Assembly: GCA_902464115.1 (NCBI GenBank)
Contig: CABQIF010000054.1
Location: 1-13,060, forward strand
Direction of reading: 5' to 3'
DNA from: an uncultured Ruminococcus sp.
GTDB lineage: Bacteria > Bacillota > Clostridia > Oscillospirales > Ruminococcaceae
DNA length: 13,060 bases
Shown here one piece after another: positions 7,378-13,060 of the stretch (positions are counted from its first letter, which is position 1; every line of letters begins with the position of its first letter). Made by a program: the position numbers and the translations under genes. The notes beneath the pieces are model-generated. The model was not told where the DNA came from. It saw nothing but the letters and a program-made list of their open reading frames with translations, and did not search any database.

Positions 7378-7448
7378 ATCTTTTGCCCTCTTTCCTAAAT
7401 TTTTTCTGCTGCTGTCATGATTTTCTGCACTTTCGACGGATTTCTAAA

Positions 7449-7468
7449 AAATAGACCAAAATCTATTT
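7449..7468. promoter_or_regulatory. Inverted repeat over the rnf upstream promoter, possible operator
   Basis: AAATAGA (7449-7455) and TCTATTT (7462-7468) are perfect 7-bp complements around CCAAAA. The right arm overlaps the first bases of the -35 box at 7466. It does not match the Rex consensus, which would be the obvious redox regulator. It could bind another regulator or be chance in an AT-rich stretch. Confidence 0.35.
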
Positions 7469-7494
7469 ACAATCGCCGCTCTTTTTATTATAAT
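7466..7494 (+). promoter_or_regulatory. Sigma-A-type promoter upstream of the rnf operon
   Basis: TTTACA (7466-7471) and a perfect TATAAT (7489-7494) are separated by 17 bases; transcription should start near 7501. This is the best plus-strand promoter I found before rnfC, leaving a leader of about 340 bases. I found no second convincing promoter between 7632 and 7838. Confidence 0.65.
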
Positions 7495-7500
7495 AGAAAC

Positions 7501-7631
7501 GTACGCCTTTTCATCAAAAGTGCGTCTGCACACCGAAGCAAACCTGCTCCGGTGCATTCGACAGTATGTCTATCATACCATGTTTTCCATAAAAAAAAAA
7601 GAGGTTTCTGTTTCTACAGAAAATTTTTTTT
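7501..7631 (+). ncRNA. Structured leader or small RNA upstream of rnfC
   Basis: Between the predicted transcription start and a terminator-like hairpin lie about 130 bases with two good hairpins. The first is 7503-7525: nine pairs, a bulged U and a CATC loop. The second is 7527-7556: about eleven pairs with one small bulge and one mismatch, and an AACC loop. I do not recognise a known riboswitch core. The layout suits either an attenuated leader that controls rnf expression or a separate small RNA. Downstream, 7663-7670 and 7727-7734 (TGTGCAGG/CCTGCACA) can form a long-range 8-bp stem in the rest of the leader. Confidence 0.4.
7605..7631 (+). terminator. Terminator-like hairpin in the rnf leader (possible attenuator)
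   Basis: TTTCTG (7605-7610) pairs with CAGAAA (7617-7622) around a 6-base loop, and eight Ts follow (7624-7631). The run of ten As at 7591-7600 can add A-T pairs below the stem with an interior mismatch. The stem is AT-rich, so termination may be partial; this would let it tune readthrough into rnfC. Confidence 0.5.
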
Positions 7632-7838
7632 GCACTTATTTTTTGATTGTCCCAGAAATATATGTGCAGGTTTTATGAGAATTCAGGAAAAAGAACTGCC
7701 GAATTTATGCAAATCTGTGAGAACTTCCTGCACAACAGAAATTCGTTGGAACTTGGCTTGCTGTCCGCAGGAACAAACACCATTTTTCCGCAGAAGATTT
7801 CGCTGGTCGAAATGTTCTGTCCAGAAGGAGGCTATTTT

Positions 7839-9128
7839 ATGAGAAAAAAACTTAGCGGCGTAAAACTGGCACATCACAAAAACACCGCAAACACTGCCAG
7901 CCAGCCCCTGCCGCTGCCGAAACGGGTTCGGATTCCGATGAGTATGCACATCGGTGCACCCTGTTCCCCGCTGGTCAAGGTACGGGACAGTATCTGTGTC
8001 GGGCAGAAAATCGGTGACACCGATGCTTTTATGGCTGTCCCGATCCACAGCGGCGTGTCCGGAACGGTCAAGGCTGTTTCGGATTTCCGAATGAGCAACG
8101 GCAGAATCTGCAAATGCGTGGAAATTGAAACAGATGGACTGCAAACGGTTGCGGATACCGTACAGCCGCCAGTCATTTCCAGCAAAGAAGATTTCCTGCA
8201 CGCCATTCGGGAAAGCGGTCTGGTCGGCATGGGTGGGGCAAGCTTTCCGACCCATGTCAAGTTAGCACCAAAGCAGACCGTTGACACACTCTGTATCAAT
8301 GCCGCAGAATGTGAACCCTACATCACATCCGACAATCGGCAGATGGTGGAACATCCGGAAGAAGTCATTGATGGCATACAACAGGTGCTGCACTGGCTGA
8401 ACATTCCACACTGCATCATCGGTGTAGAATCCAACAAGCCGGAAGCCATTCAGATCTTAACCGAAAAAGCTGCCAGCGACAACCGCATTCAAGTGGTAAC
8501 GCTACCATCTACCTATCCACAGGGAGCTGAAAAAGTCCTGATTTACCACACTCTCGGCAGAGTTGTGGCAGAAGGCGAACTGCCGGCAGACCAAGGCGTT
8601 ATTGTCATGAATGTTTCCTCTGTTGCCTTTGTCAGCCGCTACCTGAAAACCGGCATGCCGATGGTACAGCGAATGGTAACTGTCGACGGCGACTGCATCG
8701 GCAATCCTTGCAATGTCATTGTGCCGATGGGAACGCCTGTGGAAGATGTCCTGACGTTTGCAAAGTGCGATTTGGAACGGGCAAAAAAGCTGCTCTATGG
8801 CGGGCCAATGATGGGCATGGCAATTGCCGACCTGCAAGACCCGATTTTAAAGGCAAATAATGCAATTGTTGCATTTTCCAAACTGGAAGAAACCGCACCA
8901 TCCGCCTGCATTCACTGTGGACGCTGTATCCATGCCTGTCCGCTGCGGCTGATGCCGCCGCAAATTGCAAAGGCATACCGACAGAAAGATGTTGCAGCCC
9001 TGCAAGCGTTGCATGTAACACTGTGCATGAACTGTGGCTGCTGTACCTATGCCTGTCCGGCAAAACGTCCGGTCGCAGAAACCAACCAGTTTGCCAAAGC
9101 AATGGCAATGGCAGCGATGAAAAAGTGA
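7839..9128 (+). CDS. rnfC: RnfC, NADH-binding subunit of the Rnf ferredoxin:NAD+ oxidoreductase
   Basis: RnfC is the peripheral subunit that binds NAD(H) and FMN and carries two 4Fe-4S clusters. In this 429-residue protein the flavin/nucleotide region shows ESGLVGMGGASFPTHVKL and the nearby AAECEPYITSDNRQM. The two cluster motifs lie at C357/C360/C363/C367 and C396/C399/C402/C406, each ending in CP. The ATG at 7839 follows AGAAGGAGG at 7 bases and gives the usual RnfC N-terminus (HHK then pro-rich linker). The frame stays open 64 codons upstream, but that part has no binding site and does not resemble RnfC. It is the first gene of the operon; rnfD starts 16 bases after its stop. Confidence 0.96.
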   Translation: MRKKLSGVKLAHHKNTANTASQPLPLPKRVRIPMSMHIGAPCSPLVKVRDSICVGQKIGDTDAFMAVPIHSGVSGTVKAVSDFRMSNGRICKCVEIETDGLQTVADTVQPPVISSKEDFLHAIRESGLVGMGGASFPTHVKLAPKQTVDTLCINAAECEPYITSDNRQMVEHPEEVIDGIQQVLHWLNIPHCIIGVESNKPEAIQILTEKAASDNRIQVVTLPSTYPQGAEKVLIYHTLGRVVAEGELPADQGVIVMNVSSVAFVSRYLKTGMPMVQRMVTVDGDCIGNPCNVIVPMGTPVEDVLTFAKCDLERAKKLLYGGPMMGMAIADLQDPILKANNAIVAFSKLEETAPSACIHCGRCIHACPLRLMPPQIAKAYRQKDVAALQALHVTLCMNCGCCTYACPAKRPVAETNQFAKAMAMAAMKK

Positions 9129-9144
9129 GAAAGGAGTGTCTGTT

Positions 9145-10143
9145 TTGCAATTATTGACGGTTTCCCCTTCTCCGCACGTGCGGAGTGGTATGACAACACA
9201 AAAAATTATGGGGCTGGTACTGCTTGCCCTGCTTCCGGCAGCAATCTGCGGTGTCATCTTCTTCGGCATCCGGGCACTGCTGCTCATGCTGTTCTGTATT
9301 CTGATTTCCATGGCAACCGAAGCGGTCTGTCAGAAACTCATGAAAAAGCCGGTAACCATTTCTGACGGCAGTGCTGCCCTGACGGGTCTGCTGCTCGCCC
9401 TGAATCTTCCGGCAACCTTACCGCTCTGGAAGGCAGCTGTTGGCTGTATCTTCGCCATTGCAGTTGTAAAACAGCTGTTCGGCGGTCTGGGCTGCAATTT
9501 CGCCAACCCTGCCATCACTGGACGTGTGTTCCTGCTGTTATCCTTTGCTGGTGATATGACAACGTGGGTCAAGCCGTTCTATTATCACGGCCTTTCCATC
9601 GGGAATCAGCTGAGTTCCTCCGCTGGTTCGCTGGATCTGGATGCTGTCACCTCTGCAACGCCGCTCGTAACAGGAACAGAATCCCTGTCGAATCTGTTCC
9701 TCGGCAATGTTGGCGGCTGTATCGGTGAAACTTCCGCACTGGCACTGCTCCTCGGCGGACTGTTCCTGATTTTCACCCGTGTCATTTCCCCGTCCACCCC
9801 AATCGCTTACCTAGGCTCTCTGGGAATCCTGACCTTCTTCCATGCCCTTGCAACTGGCGGTTCTCTGACAGAGGTTCCGTATGCTCTGCTGAGCGGCGGC
9901 GTGATGATCGGGGCATTCTTCATGGCAACCGACTATGTTACCACCCCAATTACGATAAAGGGCAAGTGGATTTTCGGCATTGGCTGCGGCATTTTGACAT
10001 TTGTCATCCGAGAATTTGCAAGCATGCCGGAAGGCTGCTCGTTCTCCATCCTGCTGATGAATCTGCTCACGCCATACATTGACAAGTTCACCATGACCAA
10101 ACCGCTGGGTGCAAAGCCGATCAAACAGAAGGAGGAAGCATAA
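9145..10143 (+). CDS. rnfD: RnfD, flavinylated membrane subunit of Rnf
   Basis: RnfD is an integral membrane subunit related to NqrB, carries a covalently bound FMN and takes part in the ion-moving core. The 332-residue protein starts with the family pattern LLTVSPSPHVRS then TTQKIM and has about nine to ten membrane segments. The flavin-attachment candidate is Thr172 in DAVTSATPL, where Ser stands in the position that is often Gly. The start is assigned to TTG at 9145, 8 bases after AAGGAG; the upstream in-frame GTG at 9136 overlaps that ribosome binding site and cannot be used well. Just two bases separate its stop from rnfG. Confidence 0.95.
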   Translation: MQLLTVSPSPHVRSGMTTQKIMGLVLLALLPAAICGVIFFGIRALLLMLFCILISMATEAVCQKLMKKPVTISDGSAALTGLLLALNLPATLPLWKAAVGCIFAIAVVKQLFGGLGCNFANPAITGRVFLLLSFAGDMTTWVKPFYYHGLSIGNQLSSSAGSLDLDAVTSATPLVTGTESLSNLFLGNVGGCIGETSALALLLGGLFLIFTRVISPSTPIAYLGSLGILTFFHALATGGSLTEVPYALLSGGVMIGAFFMATDYVTTPITIKGKWIFGIGCGILTFVIREFASMPEGCSFSILLMNLLTPYIDKFTMTKPLGAKPIKQKEEA

Positions 10144-10145
10144 AG

Positions 10146-10700
10146 ATGGCATCGAAAAACAATCTCATCAAGCCGCCGGTTGTGTTGGCGGTCGTCTGTG
10201 CCTGCTGCTGCGGTCTGCTTGCCGTTGCGAACAGCGTCACAAAAGATAAAATTGCAGCCGCAGAAGCTGCCTCCATTCAGGAAAGCTTGCAGCAGCTGCC
10301 GAACGCTGGAAATTTCACTGAGGTTTCCGATTTCCAGCCTGCAAACAACGAAAAAGCAACTGCAACCGCTGTCTATGTGGATGAAAACCAGCAGACTGCT
10401 GTTCTGGTGACTGCAAACGGCTATAACAAGGGCGGTCTACAGGTCGTCATTGGACTGGACGCAGAGGGCACTGTCACAGGCATCACCTTTGTATCTGTCA
10501 CCGAAACGCCAGGACTTGGAACAAAAGTTCAGAGCAATCCGGAACTGTTGACGGACAACCTTGTCGGATTATCTGATGCATCCGCCGTTGAACAAGTAGA
10601 CGGCATTACCGGTGCAACCTATTCTTCCAACGGCATGAAAGCCGCTGTCACTTGTGCCATGGATACCTTCGCACAGAGTAAGGAGGCCATTTTATCATGA
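10146..10700 (+). CDS. rnfG: RnfG, FMN-carrying subunit of Rnf
   Basis: RnfG passes electrons through a covalently bound FMN exposed outside the membrane. The 184-residue protein has one N-terminal membrane helix (about residues 10-30) and an FMN-binding domain with TETPGLGTKV near 118-127. The flavinylation motif is DGITGATYSS, with Thr158 as the expected attachment residue. The ATG has AGGAGG within the end of rnfD. The last four bases overlap the start of rnfE (ATGA), so translation is coupled. A flavin transferase (ApbE) must modify this protein; none is encoded in the window. Confidence 0.95.
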   Translation: MASKNNLIKPPVVLAVVCACCCGLLAVANSVTKDKIAAAEAASIQESLQQLPNAGNFTEVSDFQPANNEKATATAVYVDENQQTAVLVTANGYNKGGLQVVIGLDAEGTVTGITFVSVTETPGLGTKVQSNPELLTDNLVGLSDASAVEQVDGITGATYSSNGMKAAVTCAMDTFAQSKEAILS

Positions 10701-11365
10701 ATTACGGAAAAGAATTTACAAAAGGACTGATTCGGGAAAATCCGACCTTGGTTTCTCTGCTCGGAATGTGTCCGACGCTGGCAGTTACCACCGGAGCATT
10801 TAACGGCATCGGTATGGGACTTTCCACCGCTTTCGTTTTGATTTTCTCCAACTTGGTTATCAGCCTGCTGCGGAAAGTCATTCCGGAACAGGTCAAGCTG
10901 CCTTGCTATATTGTCATCATCGCAACATTTGTCACCCTGATTCAATTTTTGCTGCACGGTTTTGTTCCGGCACTGTACACGAATTTGGGTGCATTTCTGG
11001 AACTGATCACCGTAAACTGTATCATTTTAGGACGAGCTGAAATGTTCGCCAGCAAGAACACGCCGTTACCATCGATCTTAGATGGTGCTGGCATGGGACT
11101 GGGCTTTACACTCGCCCTGTTCCTGATGGGTTCGATTCGAGAAATCTTCGGCTCTGGCAGCTGGTTCGGGCTGTCCATTCCGTTCATGCAGGGACACACC
11201 ATGTCACTGTTCGTCATGCCGGCAGGCGGTTTCTTTGTTCTGGGTATTATCATTGCTGTTGTCTGCCGTCTTTCCAAGAAAAAGCCCCCGAAGAAAATCG
11301 GATGCAGTGCCTGCCCGAATGCGGCTGCCTGCCGGGCTGCAAATTGTGAGGAGGTTGAAGCATGA
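10697..11365 (+). CDS. rnfE: RnfE, integral membrane subunit of Rnf, with a Cys-rich C-terminal tail
   Basis: RnfE is a six-helix membrane subunit homologous to NqrD and to its partner RnfA, with which it forms the core that holds an iron-sulphur centre within the membrane. The 222-residue sequence starts with a typical KGLIRENPTLVSLLGMCPTL and has the conserved VNCIILGRAEMFA near 106-118. After the last helix comes a charged tail holding C203, C206, C212 and C217 in the spacing C-x2-C-x5-C-x4-C. Cys-rich ends occur in some clostridial RnfE proteins; their role is unclear. It overlaps both rnfG and rnfA by four bases. Confidence 0.95.
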   Translation: MNYGKEFTKGLIRENPTLVSLLGMCPTLAVTTGAFNGIGMGLSTAFVLIFSNLVISLLRKVIPEQVKLPCYIVIIATFVTLIQFLLHGFVPALYTNLGAFLELITVNCIILGRAEMFASKNTPLPSILDGAGMGLGFTLALFLMGSIREIFGSGSWFGLSIPFMQGHTMSLFVMPAGGFFVLGIIIAVVCRLSKKKPPKKIGCSACPNAAACRAANCEEVEA

Positions 11366-11946
11366 GTACCGTTGTTACCATCATCATTGCTGCCGTTTTA
11401 ACGAACAACTTTGTTCTTTCCAAGTTTTACGGCTGCTGTCCGTTTTTAGGTGTTTCCAAAAAATTAGATTCCAGTATTGGTATGGGAGCTGCGGTTGTAT
11501 TTGTCATGGTCTGTGCGGCTCTGGTCACCTATCCGATTTATTATTTCCTGTTAGAGCCAAACGACCTGACTTATCTCCGCACGGTTGCCTTCATTCTGGT
11601 CATTGCTGTGTTTGTACAGCTGCTGGAAATGATCATCAAAAAAGTGATGCCGCCGCTCTATAAAACGCTGGGCGTTTATCTGCCGCTGATTACCACCAAC
11701 TGTGCCGTTTTGGGCGTTACCATTATGAACATTGATGAAAATTATACCTTCGTTCAATCCCTCATCAACGCCTTTTTCTCAGGCTTTGGGTTTGCACTGG
11801 CAATGGTATTATTCTCCGGCGTTCGTTCCAGGGTAGACGATGCAGACGAAGAAACTCCGGCGATGTTCCGAGGCGTTCCGGCAACACTGGTTGCCGCTGC
11901 CATCGTTTCAATGAGTTTCCTCGGCTTCGGCGGTCTGGGACAGTGA
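11362..11946 (+). CDS. rnfA: RnfA, integral membrane subunit of Rnf
   Basis: RnfA is the inverted-topology partner of RnfE (NqrE homologue), with six membrane helices in 194 residues. Conserved stretches include TNNFVLSKFYGCCPFLGVS near residues 14-32, with the Cys pair, and ITTNCAVLGVTIMN near 111-124, which supplies the other cysteine expected to hold the membrane iron-sulphur centre. GAGGAGG lies 7-8 bases before the ATG, inside the end of rnfE, with an ATGA overlap. The stop is 19 bases before rnfB. Confidence 0.96.
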   Translation: MSTVVTIIIAAVLTNNFVLSKFYGCCPFLGVSKKLDSSIGMGAAVVFVMVCAALVTYPIYYFLLEPNDLTYLRTVAFILVIAVFVQLLEMIIKKVMPPLYKTLGVYLPLITTNCAVLGVTIMNIDENYTFVQSLINAFFSGFGFALAMVLFSGVRSRVDDADEETPAMFRGVPATLVAAAIVSMSFLGFGGLGQ

Positions 11947-11965
11947 GAAAGGAGCAGAAAAAACA

Positions 11966-12829
11966 ATGGAATATATCCTGCCAATTGGCATTTTTATTGT
12001 ATTCGGGATTGTCTTTGGCGTTCTGCTGACAGTCATTTCAAAAGTCTTTGCCGTCAAGGTCGATGAACGAGCACAAAAAATCACCGAAACTCTGCCGGGT
12101 GCAAACTGCGGTGCTTGCGGCTATGCCGGCTGTGCGGACTATGCGGATGCCATCGTGAACAAAGGTGCTCCGATGAATGCCTGTCTGCCGGGCGGTGCAG
12201 CTGCTGCCTCCAAAATCGGCGAAATCATGGGTGTTGCGGTTACCGCAGCAGAACGGAAAATTCCGGTTGTTCACTGCAATGGTACTTGTGAAGCAACCAA
12301 GCCGAAATTTGCATTTGATGGCGTTCAGACCTGTGCCTCTGCAAAGCGATTCTATGGCGGTACAGGAAGCTGTATGCATGGATGTTTGGGATTGGGCGAC
12401 TGTGCAGCTGCCTGTGAAAAGGATTGCATTCGGATTCAAGACGGTTTGGCAGTCATCTGCACGGAAGAATGTATTTCCTGCGGAAAGTGTGCAAAAGCCT
12501 GTCCAAACGGATTGATTACATTGCGTTCGGAGAAGAAAAAGGTGGATGTGCTCTGTTCATCCAAGGACATGGGAAAAACAGCCATGCAAGCCTGTCAGCA
12601 TGCCTGCATAGGCTGCAAAAAGTGCGAAAAAATCTGTAAATTCGATGCGATTCATGTCATTGATAATCATGCTGTGATTGATTATGACAAATGTCGTTCC
12701 TGCGGACTTTGCGTCAAGGAATGTCCGAAGCAGTGTATTGTCAAGCAGATTGGAAAGCGTCCGGCAGTTGTAAAACCGAAAACAGACGCTGAACCAACAA
12801 AACCAGCTGCTCAGAATGAAATGAAATGA
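11966..12829 (+). CDS. rnfB: RnfB, ferredoxin-oxidising iron-sulphur subunit of Rnf
   Basis: RnfB accepts electrons from reduced ferredoxin at the cytosolic side. The 287-residue protein has one N-terminal anchor (about 4-24) and the 4Fe-4S domain with C48, C51, C56 and C73 (NCGACGYAGCADY). A cysteine-dense region follows: C136-C154, then ferredoxin-like motifs at C165/C169/C172/C175/C179, C210-C224 (CIGCKKCEKIC) and C243/C246/C249/C253/C257. At least four and possibly five clusters are likely, as in the long clostridial RnfB type. The Pro/Lys-rich last 25 residues look unstructured. AAAGGAG lies 11 bases before the ATG. It is the last gene of the operon, as in other clostridial rnfCDGEAB sets. 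Confidence 0.96.
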   Translation: MEYILPIGIFIVFGIVFGVLLTVISKVFAVKVDERAQKITETLPGANCGACGYAGCADYADAIVNKGAPMNACLPGGAAAASKIGEIMGVAVTAAERKIPVVHCNGTCEATKPKFAFDGVQTCASAKRFYGGTGSCMHGCLGLGDCAAACEKDCIRIQDGLAVICTEECISCGKCAKACPNGLITLRSEKKKVDVLCSSKDMGKTAMQACQHACIGCKKCEKICKFDAIHVIDNHAVIDYDKCRSCGLCVKECPKQCIVKQIGKRPAVVKPKTDAEPTKPAAQNEMK

Positions 12830-12855
12830 AATAAGAGCAAAACAAAATCAAAAGG

Positions 12856-12889
12856 AAGTTGCCGCCAAATCGAATTGGCGGCAATTTTT
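12856..12889 (+). terminator. Intrinsic terminator of the rnf operon
   Basis: TTGCCGCCAA (12859-12868) and TTGGCGGCAA (12875-12884) form a perfect 10-bp GC-rich stem with a 6-base loop. A run of five Ts follows, and three A/G-U pairs can extend the base. It lies 30 bases after the rnfB stop. Confidence 0.92.
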
Positions 12890-12949
12890 CTGCCGTAGGC
12901 AACCAAAAAGTTTTTCGGTACAGCAGTTTTTCAAAAATGTTGGCGAGGT

Positions 12950-13047
12950 TCAGGGCGAGCAGCCCTGATCGCTGCCCGCAGGCAGCGAAATCCCTGTGCC
13001 ATGCTTTTGGCACACGGAGCGGGTGGTGAGAAAAGCGACAGCTTTTC
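12950..13047. repeat. Array of four consecutive small hairpins
   Basis: Four perfect inverted repeats follow one another: 12950-12968 (7 bp, TCAGGGC/GCCCTGA), 12969-12988 (8 bp, TCGCTGCC/GGCAGCGA), 12995-13014 (7 bp, TGTGCCA/TGGCACA) and 13030-13047 (7 bp, GAAAAGC/GCTTTTC). Loops are 4-6 bases. Arm sequences differ between hairpins, so this is not a simple repeat array, and no T-run follows them. It may be a structured RNA or a dispersed palindromic element, and it may continue past the right edge. A minus-strand frame through it (12741-13013) looks spurious. Confidence 0.6.
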
Positions 13048-13060
13048 GAGGCGGGGCGAA

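Noticed and set aside
7647..7838. In-frame 64-codon extension upstream of the rnfC ATG
   Set aside because: It starts with TTG without a ribosome binding site, and the ATG at 7839 has AAGGAGG at good spacing and gives the typical RnfC N-terminus.
9136..9144. GTG start for rnfD at 9136
   Set aside because: It overlaps the AAGGAG ribosome binding site; the TTG at 9145 has correct spacing and matches the family N-terminus.
7839..12829. Operon read as Na+-translocating NADH:quinone reductase (Nqr)
   Set aside because: RnfB and the RnfC-type subunit are present and NqrA and NqrF are absent; the order C-D-G-E-A-B is that of Rnf.
12741..13013. Minus-strand open frame of 90 codons
   Set aside because: It overlaps the end of rnfB, the terminator and the hairpin array, and has no ribosome binding site or family resemblance.
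12950..13047. CRISPR array
   Set aside because: The hairpin arms differ in sequence and there are no regularly spaced identical repeats or cas genes.

Overview
The window looks like chromosomal DNA of an anaerobic Clostridia member, probably Ruminococcus/Oscillospiraceae-like. This rests on a complete rnfCDGEAB operon in clostridial gene order, AGGAGG-type ribosome binding sites, several TTG/GTG starts, and a paired DUF421 (YetF-like) and DUF4363 gene set. The lineage is an inference; there is no rRNA or tRNA in the window to fix it.

Left part (1-4600). Positions 1-322 have no convincing gene, but on the minus strand they carry a good sigma-A-type promoter and, about 180 bases downstream of it, a terminator-like hairpin with a T-run, so a short RNA or leader is possible. 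Then come a family 4 glycosyltransferase (minus), a DUF421/DUF4363 pair (plus, overlapping by 4 bases), a CPBP-type membrane protease (minus, TTG start) and a Nudix hydrolase of the Ap4A-hydrolase type (minus).

Middle (4600-7400, all minus). A RluA-type pseudouridine synthase is preceded by an abutting 378-bp tandem duplication that carries its first ~104 codons, its start site and the 3' end of the upstream membrane-protein gene. The upstream copy is a truncated RluA fragment without the catalytic domain. In that copy the old stop codon of the membrane protein (TAG, still present in the other copy) has become TGG, so the membrane protein reads 67 codons further through the fragment in another frame. 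A histidine phosphatase lies upstream.

Right part (7400-13060, plus). A 461-bp intergenic region holds a strong promoter (TTTACA-17-TATAAT), an inverted repeat over its -35 box, two stable hairpins, and a terminator-like hairpin with eight Ts, all upstream of rnfC. The operon rnfC-D-G-E-A-B follows with overlaps or short gaps and ends in a clear intrinsic terminator. It encodes the membrane ferredoxin:NAD+ oxidoreductase: RnfB takes electrons from ferredoxin, they pass through RnfG/D/E/A, and RnfC exchanges them with NAD(H), coupled to Na+ or H+ transport. After the terminator, four consecutive small perfect hairpins fill the last ~110 bases.

No phage, transposon, CRISPR array or defence system was seen. 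The least explained parts are the tandem duplication with its stop loss, the rnf leader, the left-edge promoter-terminator unit and the hairpin array at the right edge.
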